In this document: in pieces, positions 39,507 to 52,096 of the stretch | Layout: each line of letters opens with the position of its first letter | Numbering within the stretch: the stretch's first letter is position 1 | NCBI RefSeq assembly: GCF_003550175.1 | Contig: NZ_QXDF01000004.1 | Coordinates: 1-64,000, forward strand | Direction of reading: 5' to 3' | Source of the DNA: Dichotomicrobium thermohalophilum | Lineage (GTDB): Bacteria; Pseudomonadota; Alphaproteobacteria; Rhizobiales; Rhodomicrobiaceae | Length of the DNA: 64,000 bases | Translations under genes and position numbers: made by a program | The notes under the pieces: generated by a model | Told to the model about the DNA's origin: nothing | What the model saw: only the letters and a program-made list of their open reading frames with translations | The model's database searches: none

Positions 39507-39623
39507 TGTGTCTCGCCGGGTTGGATCATGCCCCCATCGGCGGTTCGGCCCGCCGATTTCGCCGTTAACCCTCAGGTTTAGCGGAGCCGGGGGGCTCGCG
39601 CAAGCAGAGGGCCGCTGAGGCGG

Positions 39624-40454
39624 TCAGCCGAGGCGTTCGGCGTGCCAGGCGATATGATCGGCCATAAAGGTTGAGATGAAGTAATAGGAGTGGTCAAAAC
39701 CGTCGTGACGGCGCAGTGTGAGCGGGATTGACGCCGCCGCACAGGCCTCTTCCAGCAGTTCCGGGCGGAGCTGCTCGGCCAGAAACACGTCCGCCTCGCC
39801 CTGGTCCACCAGGATTTCGCTGGTCTTAGCGCCATCCTCGATCAGCGCCACGGCGTCGTATTTGCGCCAGGCATCCTGATCCATGCCGAGATAAGTGGAA
39901 AACGCCTTTTCGCCCCAGGGCACGCGCGACGGGGCGACGATCGGCGCGAAGGCGGAGACGGTGCGAAACGTCTCGGGCAGACGCAGACCGGCGACGAGCG
40001 CCCCATGCCCGCCCATGGAATGGCCGAAAATGCCCGCACGACTCATGTCCGCGGGGAACGAGTCGCCGACCAGCGCGGGCAGTTCCTCGCTGATATAGCG
40101 CCACATGCGGAAATGCTGTGACCAGGGCGCTTCAGTCGCATCGACGTAAAAGCCCGCGCCCTGGCCGAGATCGTAGGCGTCGTCATCCGGCACGTCGTCA
40201 CCGCGCGGGCTGGTGTCCGGACAGATCACGATCACGCCATGCTCGCTCGCGGCGCGGCGGTACTCGCCCTTTTCCATCACATTGGCATGCGTGCAGGTCA
40301 GCCCGGAGAGATAAAACAGCACCGGCGCGGGCGCGTCTTGCGCGCTGTCAGGCACATAAGCTGCAAAGGTCATCGGCGTTCCGGTGCTCTGCGATTGGTG
40401 CTGGCAGACGAACTGCGTGCCGGCAAAGCTGCGGTGTTCGCCGATGGTCTCCAT
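39624..40454 (-). CDS. fghA: S-formylglutathione hydrolase
   Basis: This 276-residue esterase of the EstD/FghA type splits S-formylglutathione into formate and glutathione. The catalytic serine is in GHSMGGHGAL, the aspartate and histidine lie in DQGEADVF and GFDHSYYFISTF, and LSGLTCTHANVMEKGEY is characteristic. It starts 26 bases after adhC ends, so both form a formaldehyde detoxification pair. Formate produced here can be oxidised by the formate dehydrogenase encoded 30 kb away. Confidence 0.95.
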   Translation of the reverse strand: METIGEHRSFAGTQFVCQHQSQSTGTPMTFAAYVPDSAQDAPAPVLFYLSGLTCTHANVMEKGEYRRAASEHGVIVICPDTSPRGDDVPDDDAYDLGQGAGFYVDATEAPWSQHFRMWRYISEELPALVGDSFPADMSRAGIFGHSMGGHGALVAGLRLPETFRTVSAFAPIVAPSRVPWGEKAFSTYLGMDQDAWRKYDAVALIEDGAKTSEILVDQGEADVFLAEQLRPELLEEACAAASIPLTLRRHDGFDHSYYFISTFMADHIAWHAERLG

Positions 40455-40480
40455 GATGCTCCCCCTTGGAGGCTTTCGGG

Positions 40481-41590
<1,110 letters not shown>

Positions 41591-41694
41591 GGCGGTTTCT
41601 CCTCCCGTTTGATGGCTTTGCCCCATTTAACGAGCGCGGCCGCGCACCGGCCGTCTCGTCAGCGACGTTTCCCGCCGCAAATGAAGCCGCCGCG

Positions 41695-44529
<2,835 letters not shown>

Positions 44530-44959
44530 ATCCTAAAGCCTTCCTCGTTATCGGCTTGCCGCAACCGTGCCAGAGCGGCCTTTGACCGCGTCCGGCTTTC
44601 TCAAGACCGCATCTTCGTTCGGATGGAGGCCATGATATCTGCCTGTTCGACGCGCGCACATCGCCACCGCGCGTTTCTTTTTCCGTTGCCTTCAGACGCA
44701 TGCGCGACCACGCCGCAGGATACTTTGGAAATAAGGGGGGCGTCTGCCCCTGTCAACGCGCAGCCGCGCTGCTCGCCGGCCTTGTTCGTCGGCTTTGCAT
44801 CGCGCCGCCGAAACGGCTACAAGGGCGCGGCAAAGTCGAAAGCATCCCGGGACATGATCAAATGATGTGGGCGCGCCAGCGCAGGTTGAAATGCCGCGCC
44901 GCTCCGCCCAGTTCCTCCCGAAACATCCCGTGAAACCCCGGTCAATCGAGGTGAATTCC
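44530..44959. promoter_or_regulatory. Divergent control region between secA and the parvulin gene
   Basis: No convincing gene lies in these 430 bases. On the plus strand TTGCAT (44795-44800), a 17-base spacer and TACAAG (44818-44823) form a reasonable sigma-70-type promoter for the parvulin-argJ-mutT unit. A perfect GGGGC/GCCCC stem with loop GTCT lies at 44737-44750. I did not find a clear promoter on the minus strand for secA. I see no secM-like open frame. Confidence 0.45.
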
Positions 44960-45832
44960 GTGACTTTCCGTTCCCTTTCTATCGCAGCCTGCGCCACACT
45001 TGCCGTAACGCTTGCCGGCGCGGCCTTTGCCCCATTCAGCAGCGCCCAGGATCAGGAGGCCAACCCGGATGAGGTCATCGCGCGGGTTGACGGTACTCCG
45101 ATAACCCGTGGCCAGCTCGATCTGGCTGAGGATGAACTCGGGCCCGACCTCGAGCAGTTGCCGTCGGAGACGCGCGACGAGGTCGTGCTCCAGTATGTCG
45201 TCGAACTGACGCTGCTGGCCGACGCTGCGCGCGAAGCCGGACTGGACCAGACCAAGGAATACAAGCGACTGTCGCGATATTACGAGCTGCGCGCGCTGCG
45301 CGACGTGTTTTTCCAGGAGGAGATCCGCGCCAACGTCACTGATGAAGCGGCCCAGAAGCTCTATGACGAGCGCATCGGCGGCGCCGAGCCCGAGAAAGAG
45401 GTCCGCGCGCGGCACATTCTCGTGGAGACCGAGGACAAGGCCAAGGAAATCATCGAAAAGCTCGAGGGCGGCGCCGACTTCGCCGAACTGGCCAAGGAAG
45501 AATCGACCGGCCCGAGCGCGGCCAACGGCGGGGATCTCGGTTTCTTCAGCAAGGAGCAGATGGTGACTCCCTTCGCCGAGGCCGCCTTTGCAATGGAAAA
45601 GGGCGAGATTTCCGAGCCGGTCAAGACCCGCTTCGGCTGGCACGTCATCAAGGTCGAGGAGATGCGCGACCGCAAGCCGCCGAAATTCGCCGATGTCAAG
45701 GAGCGGCTGAAGTCCTCGCTGATCCGCCAGCAGCTCCAGCAGCGGATGTCAGACCTGCGTGGCGCGGCCAATGTCGAGATCCTCGACGAAAGCCTGAAGC
45801 AGAACGAACAGGACGGCGGCAACGCCCAATGA
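44960..45832 (+). CDS. Periplasmic peptidyl-prolyl isomerase, parvulin (PpiC/SurA type)
   Basis: This 290-residue secreted foldase has a signal peptide at residues 1-29 (SLSIAACATLAVTLAGAAFA, ending SSAQ). A SurA-like helical N-terminal domain follows, then a rotamase domain (about 155-245) with VRARHILVETEDKAKEIIEKL, STGPSAANGGDLGFF and MVTPFAEAAF, and a coiled-coil-like tail. I choose the GTG at 44960, preceded by GAGGTGAA, since longer readings lack a leader. The stop overlaps argJ (ATGA). It helps fold exported proteins, matching its place next to secA. Confidence 0.9.
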   Translation: MTFRSLSIAACATLAVTLAGAAFAPFSSAQDQEANPDEVIARVDGTPITRGQLDLAEDELGPDLEQLPSETRDEVVLQYVVELTLLADAAREAGLDQTKEYKRLSRYYELRALRDVFFQEEIRANVTDEAAQKLYDERIGGAEPEKEVRARHILVETEDKAKEIIEKLEGGADFAELAKEESTGPSAANGGDLGFFSKEQMVTPFAEAAFAMEKGEISEPVKTRFGWHVIKVEEMRDRKPPKFADVKERLKSSLIRQQLQQRMSDLRGAANVEILDESLKQNEQDGGNAQ

Positions 45833-47073
45833 CAAAAACGTCGCCGTTCGCGCCAGCGTCTCTGCCCACGCTGCCGTCGGTCGGTGGCGTGGCGCTGGCC
45901 GCCGCCGAAGCCGGCATCCGCTATCAGGGTCGAAAGGACCTGCTGCTGGTGCGGTTTGCCGAGGGCGCGGAGGTCGGCGGCGCGCTGACCACATCGCGGA
46001 CACCCTCGCCGGCGGTTAACTGGTGCCGGAGCCTACTGAATAGTGGCCGGCACGCGCGCGCGTTGGTCGTCAACTCGGGCAATGCCAACGCCTTCACCGG
46101 CCAGCGCGGGGTCGATGCCGTGCACCTGACCGCACAGATCGCTGCGGAAACCGAAGGCTGCGCGCCGGAGGACGTGTTCCTGGCCTCGACCGGCGTGATC
46201 GGCGAACCGCTGGAGGTCTCCGCCTTTGCCGATACGCTGCGCGGCCTTCATGAAGCCGTCCGCCCTGACGCCTGGGAAGATGCGGCGCGGGCGATCATGA
46301 CGACGGACACCTTCCCGAAGCTGGCGTCACGAACGACCCAGATTGACGGCGTCGAGGTGACGATCAACGGCATCGCCAAGGGCTCGGGCATGATCGCGCC
46401 GAACATGGCGACCATGCTCGCCTTTCTTTTCACTGACGCCCCGCTGCCCGGCGGCCTGTTGCAAACGCTGTGCACGGACACCGTTGCCCAAAGCTTCAAT
46501 CGCATCACGGTCGACAGCGACACCTCCACGAGCGACACCGTGCTACTGTTCGCCACCGGCGCGGCCCGCGACAGGGGCGTGCCGGAGATCACCGACCCCC
46601 ATGACTCGCGGCTGGAGGAATTCCGGCTGGCGCTCGATGAGCTCACACTCGACCTTGCGCATCAGGTGGTCCAGGACGGCGAGGGGCTGACCAAGTTCGT
46701 CACCGTCCGCGTCGATGGGGCGCATACTGACGAAGACGCCCAGGCCATCGCCTTTTCCATCGCCAACTCGCCTCTGGTGAAAACCGCGCTGGCCGGCGAG
46801 GACCCGAACTGGGGCCGCATCATCATGGCGGTCGGCAAGGCTGGTGTTGAAATTGACCCGGACGAGCTGGCCATCTGGTTCGGCGAAATTCCTGTTGCTG
46901 CGGGTGGCGAGGTCCATCCCGACTACGAGGAAGCCGAAGCGGCGGCGTACATGAAGCGCGATGAACTGCTGATCCGCGTTTATGCCGGGCTTGGCGGCGC
47001 GGGCGCCGCTACTGTCTGGACGACCGATCTCACGCACGGCTATATCGACATCAATGCCGATTACCGGAGTTGA
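45829..47073 (+). CDS. argJ: Bifunctional glutamate N-acetyltransferase / amino-acid N-acetyltransferase
   Basis: This 414-residue enzyme recycles the acetyl group between N-acetylornithine and glutamate in arginine synthesis. The chain cleaves itself in front of the threonine in KGSGMIAPNMATMLAF to give alpha and beta subunits. Other stretches are NSGNANAFTG, RDAWEDAARAIMTTDTFPK-like segments and GEDPNWGRIIMAVGKAG. The start overlaps the parvulin stop by 4 bases. Confidence 0.96.
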   Translation: MTKTSPFAPASLPTLPSVGGVALAAAEAGIRYQGRKDLLLVRFAEGAEVGGALTTSRTPSPAVNWCRSLLNSGRHARALVVNSGNANAFTGQRGVDAVHLTAQIAAETEGCAPEDVFLASTGVIGEPLEVSAFADTLRGLHEAVRPDAWEDAARAIMTTDTFPKLASRTTQIDGVEVTINGIAKGSGMIAPNMATMLAFLFTDAPLPGGLLQTLCTDTVAQSFNRITVDSDTSTSDTVLLFATGAARDRGVPEITDPHDSRLEEFRLALDELTLDLAHQVVQDGEGLTKFVTVRVDGAHTDEDAQAIAFSIANSPLVKTALAGEDPNWGRIIMAVGKAGVEIDPDELAIWFGEIPVAAGGEVHPDYEEAEAAAYMKRDELLIRVYAGLGGAGAATVWTTDLTHGYIDINADYRS

Positions 47074-47085
47074 GCGGGCGTAGCC

Positions 47086-47502
47086 ATGACCACCGCCCCG
47101 GCAAAGCCGATCAAGCTTGTCGTCGCCTGCGCACTGATCGACGCGGACAACCGCGTCCTGCTGGCCCAGCGGCCGGAGGGCCGCAAGATGGCGGGCCTCT
47201 GGGAATTCCCTGGCGGCAAGGTCGAACAAGGCGAGACACCGGAATCCGCGCTGATCCGCGAACTGGAGGAGGAACTGGGCATCACTTTGCCGGCCCGCTG
47301 CCTCGCGCCGCTGACTTTTGCAAGCCACGCGTACGAGGACTTTCACCTCCTGATGCCGCTCTATATCTCCCGCACCTGGGAAGGCGATCCGGAACCGCTG
47401 GAATTCCAGGCGCTGAAATGGGTGCGCGCGGCGCGGCTGCGGGACTACGAGATGCCCCCGGCGGATTTGCCCCTGATCCCGATCCTTCAGGACTGGCTAT
47501 AA
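47086..47502 (+). CDS. mutT: 8-oxo-dGTP diphosphatase MutT
   Basis: This 138-residue Nudix hydrolase has the Nudix box GGKVEQGETPESALIREL followed by EEELG, which places the catalytic glutamates at GETxxxxxxRELxEELG. It clears oxidised guanine nucleotides from the pool. The length (129 in E. coli) and the argJ neighbour fit MutT. The gap to argJ is 12 bases, so they are probably one transcript. Confidence 0.93.
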   Translation: MTTAPAKPIKLVVACALIDADNRVLLAQRPEGRKMAGLWEFPGGKVEQGETPESALIRELEEELGITLPARCLAPLTFASHAYEDFHLLMPLYISRTWEGDPEPLEFQALKWVRAARLRDYEMPPADLPLIPILQDWL

Positions 47503-47531
47503 CTTGGGGCAACCAACGAACGGGACGCGCG

Positions 47532-48125
47532 ATGGGCGAACCGGACCTGCCAGATTTCTACAACGACCTCGACCGGAGCCTGCGCGCGGCGTGGTCGCTG
47601 CTTGCGTGCGGCGTGAAGGACCGCAAGGCGCCGGCGCATACGCCCGTGCTGGCGACGAATGGCGACAGCGGGCCGCGTGTGCGCACGGTGGTGCTGCGCG
47701 CCTGCGATCCGGAGACGCGGCGGCTGCGCTTTCACACGGACCGGCGCTCCCATAAGGTTGCGGAGATCGCGGCCGATCCGGCCGGCGCGGTCCATGTGTA
47801 CGACCCGAAGCAGAAGGTCCAGTTGCGGCTCGACTGCCAGCTTAGCGTTCATATCGGCGATGAGCTGGCGCAGGAGGCGTGGGCCGCCACCCGCGATTTC
47901 AGCCGCGTCTGTTATCAGGTTATGCAAGGGCCGGGCGAAGCGGTGAGCGATCCGCGCGAGGTCCCCTTTTCAGCGGACGACAGCAAAGACGGTTGGGACC
48001 ATTTCGCCGTCATCTCGGCGCTCGTCACGCGCATCGAATGGCTCTACCTTGCCGCCCATGGCCACCGGCGCGCGGAGTTCCTCTGGCAGGAGGGCGATTG
48101 GCACGGCCGCTGGCTCGTGCCTTAG
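47532..48125 (+). CDS. Pyridoxamine 5'-phosphate oxidase-like flavin-binding protein
   Basis: This 197-residue protein has a split-barrel flavin fold. Family stretches are VRTVVLRACDPETRRLRFHTD, RSHKVAEIAADPAGAVHVYDPKQKVQLRL, and the C-terminal FAVISALVTRIEWLYLAAHGHRRA. It resembles the cyanobacterial Alr4036-like pyridoxamine oxidase group, whose substrate is not established. It lacks the C-terminal signature of true PdxH. It is 29 bases after mutT. Confidence 0.8.
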   Translation: MGEPDLPDFYNDLDRSLRAAWSLLACGVKDRKAPAHTPVLATNGDSGPRVRTVVLRACDPETRRLRFHTDRRSHKVAEIAADPAGAVHVYDPKQKVQLRLDCQLSVHIGDELAQEAWAATRDFSRVCYQVMQGPGEAVSDPREVPFSADDSKDGWDHFAVISALVTRIEWLYLAAHGHRRAEFLWQEGDWHGRWLVP

Positions 48126-48541
48126 TACAGATACCGCTTGCGGATGCCCTTCCCGGTAATGAGCTGCGACAGGAGCACCGAAGACGACGTCACCAGAAAG
48201 CTCATGATCAGCAGGCCGAAGACGTTGGCGCTCCCGCCGGCCATGCCATCGAACACGAAATCCCGCGTGCCGATGAACGAGGTGTAGAGGTCAATCGCGA
48301 AGCACACGACCCACGCGACCTTCAACAGGATCGAGATCGTGTTGTTCGCCTCCGCCCCGCTCCAGATCAGGCGCGTGGCAACCATGAAGCCCACGATGGT
48401 GATCGCGGCGACGCCGGCGAAAACGAAGCGCATTGGCGCGCTCTGGCCCATCACGAGGTCGTAGAACTCGGCGATACCGTAAAAGCTGGTATAGCCGTCC
48501 CAGAGAGCGCCGAGGGCAACGACGAAGATGAGCACGCGCAT
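48122..48541 (-). CDS. Integral membrane protein of unknown function
   Basis: This 139-residue protein has four hydrophobic segments, about residues 2-22, 38-58, 70-88 and 106-126, and no signal for cleavage. A YTSFYG motif near residue 17 and YTSFIGT near residue 86 form a repeated word, suggesting an internal duplication of a two-helix unit. The gene ends with TAA overlapping the stop of the converging upstream gene. I do not recognise a family. It lies 18 bases after the neighbouring membrane protein gene. Confidence 0.6.
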   Translation of the reverse strand: MRVLIFVVALGALWDGYTSFYGIAEFYDLVMGQSAPMRFVFAGVAAITIVGFMVATRLIWSGAEANNTISILLKVAWVVCFAIDLYTSFIGTRDFVFDGMAGGSANVFGLLIMSFLVTSSSVLLSQLITGKGIRKRYLY

Positions 48542-48559
48542 GATCTGACTACTCCGTCC

Positions 48560-48892
48560 TCACCTCAGCAGCATCTGGATCGCCGCCAGCGCCGCGCCCA
48601 ACAGAAACATGCCCGCCACCAGAATCTGGGCGGCATTTTCGCTCAGGAAGCGCCGCCCGCGTCGCTCCGGTTCACTCCCGCGGACTCTCGATGGCCGCCC
48701 GCGGAGATGCGCCAGGAAGGCCCGGCGATCCCGCCCCGCGAACACGACCGCCTCGGCGATCACCCGCTCGCGCGGCAAGCCGGTGTCCGCTTCGATCTCA
48801 TTGAGCGCCGCCTGCACGGCATCGGCACGCAGCGCCCGGAACAGGTCCGCGCCCCGCAGATCTTCCTCGTCCTCCGGCGTCCATGCCATCAA
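48560..48892 (-). CDS. Small protein with one C-terminal membrane helix
   Basis: This 110-residue protein has a soluble, Arg-rich N-terminal domain (EDEEDLRGADLFRALRADAV, then TGLPRERVIAEAVVFAGRD) and one C-terminal hydrophobic helix (about residues 90-108, NAAQILVAGMFLLGAALAAI). A second ATG is 3 bases after the first. I do not recognise a family. It is co-directional with the next gene, and the divergent copper promoter starts 90 bases upstream. Confidence 0.55.
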   Translation of the reverse strand: MMAWTPEDEEDLRGADLFRALRADAVQAALNEIEADTGLPRERVIAEAVVFAGRDRRAFLAHLRGRPSRVRGSEPERRGRRFLSENAAQILVAGMFLLGAALAAIQMLLR

Positions 48893-48981
48893 TAGCCCTT
48901 TCCGATCTTCGCCGGCAGATTAACCATATTTTAATCAAATGCCTCGGACGCGCAGCCCGGATGGTTAACACGCACCGCTGC

Positions 48982-49012
48982 TTGACATTCCAGTTGCTGG
49001 AAGCACCACGTT
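48982..49012 (+). promoter_or_regulatory. CueR/MerR-type copper promoter
   Basis: A -35 box TTGACA (48982-48987) is followed by a 19-base spacer that contains the perfect dyad TTCCAG-TTG-CTGGAA (48988-49002), then a weak -10 region CACGTT (49007-49012). The long 19-base spacer plus TTCCxxTTGCTGGAA is the mark of CueR-controlled copA promoters. It stands 33 bases before the DUF411 gene. No MerR-family gene is in the window. Confidence 0.8.
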
Positions 49013-49044
49013 GCACCAAAGTGATAAACGTTCAGGAGCGAGCG

Positions 49045-49515
49045 ATGACATTTCTCACTGCGGTGATGGTCCTTCTGGCAACCACGCTGATGCCCCTGAC
49101 GCCCGTGCAGGCGTCGGATCAAAGCACGCGCGCGCAGAGCCTGCCGATCGTGGAAATGACGAAGCATCCGCAGTGCGGCTGCTGCACCGAATGGGCGGAC
49201 CATCTCCGCGCAGCCGGTTTCGAGGTCAAGGTCACCGAGACGCGCAAGATGTGGGGGGTCAAGCGCTTGGCCGGCATTCCGAAGGACCTGGACTCCTGTC
49301 ACACGGCAACGGTCGGCGGCTACGTCATCGAAGGGCATGTGCCCGCAGACGACATCAAGCGCCTGCTGGCGGAACACCCGGACGTTAAGGGTCTGGCGGT
49401 GCCGGGGATGCCGATCGGCTCGCCGGGCATGGAGTTCGGCAACCGGACCGAGCCGTACGACGTGCTCTCTTTCGACGCGGACGGCCAGACCGACGTTTTC
49501 CAGTCGTATCGCTAA
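49045..49515 (+). CDS. DUF411 family periplasmic metal-binding protein
   Basis: This 156-residue protein has a signal peptide (about residues 1-23, ending VQAS). The core begins VEMTKHPQCGCCTEWADHLRA, with the CGCC site probably binding copper. It continues with VKRLAGIPKDLDSCHTATVGGYVIEGHVP. DUF411 proteins accompany copper and silver resistance genes. I start at ATG 49045 with CAGGAGCGAGCG upstream. It lies directly behind the CueR-like promoter and ahead of the copper ATPase, so the two are likely co-induced by copper. Confidence 0.88.
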   Translation: MTFLTAVMVLLATTLMPLTPVQASDQSTRAQSLPIVEMTKHPQCGCCTEWADHLRAAGFEVKVTETRKMWGVKRLAGIPKDLDSCHTATVGGYVIEGHVPADDIKRLLAEHPDVKGLAVPGMPIGSPGMEFGNRTEPYDVLSFDADGQTDVFQSYR

Positions 49516-49561
49516 CGCGCGATCCGAAAAGTGGGAACCGGTTTTCGGACAAGTCGCGCGT
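49515..49561. repeat. Hyphomicrobiales-type palindromic repeat, copy 2
   Basis: Outer arms ACGCGCGA (49515-49522) and TCGCGCGT (49554-49561) and inner arms TCCGAAAA (49523-49530) and TTTTCGGA (49542-49549) are all exact inverted pairs. The centre contains GTGGGAACCGG. The motif CCGAAAAGTGGGAACCGG is a common short repeat of Hyphomicrobiales genomes. Copy 1 is at 31344-31392. It separates the DUF411 gene from the ATPase gene and may reduce read-through. Confidence 0.8.
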
Positions 49562-49594
49562 CAGAAAAAATGACGCGACGCCAAGGGACCCGAA

Positions 49595-51958
49595 ATGCAG
49601 GAAACACAGCGCACTGACGCGCACGGCGCGTGCTGCCATCACCATCACAATGACAGCGAAACGGCCGGGCAAGTCACCGACCCGGTCTGCGGGATGCTGG
49701 TCACGCCCGGCCCGGACGCCATCAGTTACGATTACGAGGGCGCGACCTATTACTTCTGCCGCGAGGGCTGCCGCGACAAGTTCGCCGCCGATCCCGAAAA
49801 GTATCTGAGCGATCGGGGCGAACCCGAGCCAGCGCCGCCCGGCACGCTCTACACCTGCCCAATGGACCCGGAGATCGTGCAGGAAGGCCCGGGCACCTGC
49901 CCGATTTGCGGCATGGCGCTGGAGCCGATGAGCCCGGCCGCCGCGCCCTCCGGGCCGGACCCGGAACTCGTGGACTTCACCCGCCGCTTGATCGTTGGCG
50001 CGGTCCTCGGCGTGCCCGTTCTGATCCTGGCGATGGGACCTATGCTCGGCTTGCCGGTCAAGCAGTGGATCGGCGAGGACATCGCGCGCTGGGCCGAACT
50101 GATACTGGCGACCCCGGTGGTCCTCTGGTCGGGTTGGCCGTTCTTCGTGCGCTGCGTCGCCTCCTTCCGCAACATGCGCCCGAACATGTGGACGCTCATC
50201 GGGCTGGGCGTCGGCGCGGCCTATGCCTACAGCGTCGTCGCGACCATTGCGCCGGGCATCTTCCCCGACGCCTTCCGCGGGCCTGATGGCTCTGTCGGCG
50301 TCTATTTCGAGGCCGCGGCGATGATCGTCGTGCTCGTGCTCGTCGGGCAGGTGATGGAGCTGCGCGCGCGGGAAAAGACCGGCTCGGCGATCCGCCAACT
50401 GCTCGATCTGGCGCCCAAGACCGCGCGGCGGGTGGCCGAGGATGGCACGGAAGAGGACGTGCCCCTGGAACAGGTGCATGTCGGCGACCGGCTGCGGGTG
50501 CGCCCGGGCGAGTCGATCCCGGTGGACGGCGTGGTCGAGGACGGCCGCTCTAGCGTGGACGAGTCGATGCTGACCGGCGAGCCGGTCGCAGTCGAAAAGA
50601 CCGAGGGCGATGAGGTCACCGGCGGCACGCTGAACACCTCGGGCAGCTTCATCATGCGCGCCGAGCGCGTCGGCAGCGACACGATGCTCTCCAACATCGT
50701 CGAGATGGTCGCGCAGGCCCAGCGCAGCCGCGCGCCGATCCAGCGGCTGGTGGACAAAGTCGCGGCGTATTTCGTGCCGGCCGTGGTGGGCGTGGCGATC
50801 ATCGCGTTCATCGCCTGGTCGATCTTCGGCCCGCCGCCGGCGATGGCCTATGCGCTCGTGGCCGCCGTGTCAGTGCTCATTATCGCGTGCCCGTGCGCGC
50901 TGGGGCTGGCCACGCCAATGTCGATCATGGTGGCGACCGGGCGCGGCGCGCAGTCCGGCGTGCTGGTGCGCGAGGCGCAGGCGCTCGAGCGGCTGGCGGC
51001 GGTCGATACGCTCATTGTCGACAAGACCGGCACCCTGACCGAAGGCGCGCCGAAGCTCAGCGACGCCGTGACGCTGGGCGATGTCAGCGAGGACGAAATG
51101 CTGCGCCTTGCCGCCAGCCTTGAGCGCGCGAGCGAGCATCCGCTGGCCGAAGCCTTCGTGGAGGCCGCGAAAGAGCGCGATCTGAAGCTCGCGGAGACGG
51201 AGGACTTCGAGGCGCGGACGGGTCAGGGCATCATCGGGAAGGTCGAGGGCCGCGCGATTGCCGTCGGCACGCCGGCCCTGATGGAAGCCGAAGGCGTGGA
51301 CGCCGCCAAGGGCCAGAAGCCGGCGAACGATATGCGCGCTCAGGGCAAGACGGTCGTCTTCGTCGCGATCGGCGGCGAACTGGCCGGCCTGCTCGCCGTG
51401 GCCGACCCGATCAAGGAGCGTGCCGCCGAGGCCGTACGCGCGCTGCATGATGCTGGCCTGCGCATCGTCATGGCGACCGGCGACAACAGGGAGACGGCAC
51501 AAGCGGTGGCCAAGGCGCTGGGGATCGACGAAGTTCACGCCGATCTCATGCCGCAGGACAAGACCCAACTGGTGCGCAAGATGGCCGAAGGTGAAGCGGT
51601 CGTGGCGATGGCCGGCGACGGCATCAACGACGCGCCGGCGCTCGCGGCCTCGGATGTCGGCATCGCGATGGGCACCGGCGCGGATGTCAGCATCGAAAGC
51701 GCCGGCCTGACGCTCTTGCGCGGCGATCTCAACGCGATCGTCCGGGCGGTGCATCTCGCGCGCGCGACCATGCGCAACATCCGCCAGAACCTCGTCTTCG
51801 CCTTCGGCTACAACGCGCTGGGCGTGCCGATCGCTGCGGGCGTCCTCTATCCGTTCTTCGGCATCGTGCTCTCCCCGGTGATCGCCGCGGCGGCGATGAG
51901 CCTGTCATCGGTGTCGGTCATCACCAACTCGCTGCGGCTCAGGGGCATCAAGCTGTAG
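49595..51958 (+). CDS. Copper-translocating P-type ATPase with YHS and metal-binding N-terminal domains
   Basis: This 787-residue P1B ATPase pumps copper out of the cytoplasm. The N-terminus has a His-rich cluster (CCHHHH), a YHS domain (about 29-70: DPVCGMLV to [10 protein letters not shown]) and a CPMDPEI..CPICGM heavy-metal domain (about 87-110), but no classical CxxC HMA domain. The ATPase core has TGEP (dephosphorylation), [11 protein letters not shown] (membrane CPC copper site), DKTGTLTEG (phosphorylated Asp) and [10 protein letters not shown]. It follows the DUF411 gene across an 80-base palindromic spacer. CPC and the YHS domain point to Cu(I). Confidence 0.94.
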   Translation: MQETQRTDAHGACCHHHHNDSETAGQVTDPVCGMLVTPGPDAISYDYEGATYYFCREGCRDKFAADPEKYLSDRGEPEPAPPGTLYTCPMDPEIVQEGPGTCPICGMALEPMSPAAAPSGPDPELVDFTRRLIVGAVLGVPVLILAMGPMLGLPVKQWIGEDIARWAELILATPVVLWSGWPFFVRCVASFRNMRPNMWTLIGLGVGAAYAYSVVATIAPGIFPDAFRGPDGSVGVYFEAAAMIVVLVLVGQVMELRAREKTGSAIRQLLDLAPKTARRVAEDGTEEDVPLEQVHVGDRLRVRPGESIPVDGVVEDGRSSVDESMLTGEPVAVEKTEGDEVTGGTLNTSGSFIMRAERVGSDTMLSNIVEMVAQAQRSRAPIQRLVDKVAAYFVPAVVGVAIIAFIAWSIFGPPPAMAYALVAAVSVLIIACPCALGLATPMSIMVATGRGAQSGVLVREAQALERLAAVDTLIVDKTGTLTEGAPKLSDAVTLGDVSEDEMLRLAASLERASEHPLAEAFVEAAKERDLKLAETEDFEARTGQGIIGKVEGRAIAVGTPALMEAEGVDAAKGQKPANDMRAQGKTVVFVAIGGELAGLLAVADPIKERAAEAVRALHDAGLRIVMATGDNRETAQAVAKALGIDEVHADLMPQDKTQLVRKMAEGEAVVAMAGDGINDAPALAASDVGIAMGTGADVSIESAGLTLLRGDLNAIVRAVHLARATMRNIRQNLVFAFGYNALGVPIAAGVLYPFFGIVLSPVIAAAAMSLSSVSVITNSLRLRGIKL

Positions 51959-52096
51959 CGACAGCACAGCCTCCCCCGCGGCCGAGCGACGATTGCCCAC
52001 CAGCAATTCGCCCCGCTTGCGGCACGTGGAGTTGACCGCGGGGCGCGCGGAGGGCTAGAGCTTGCCGGGTCTGTTCGGGTGGCGCGGGAGGACGGC

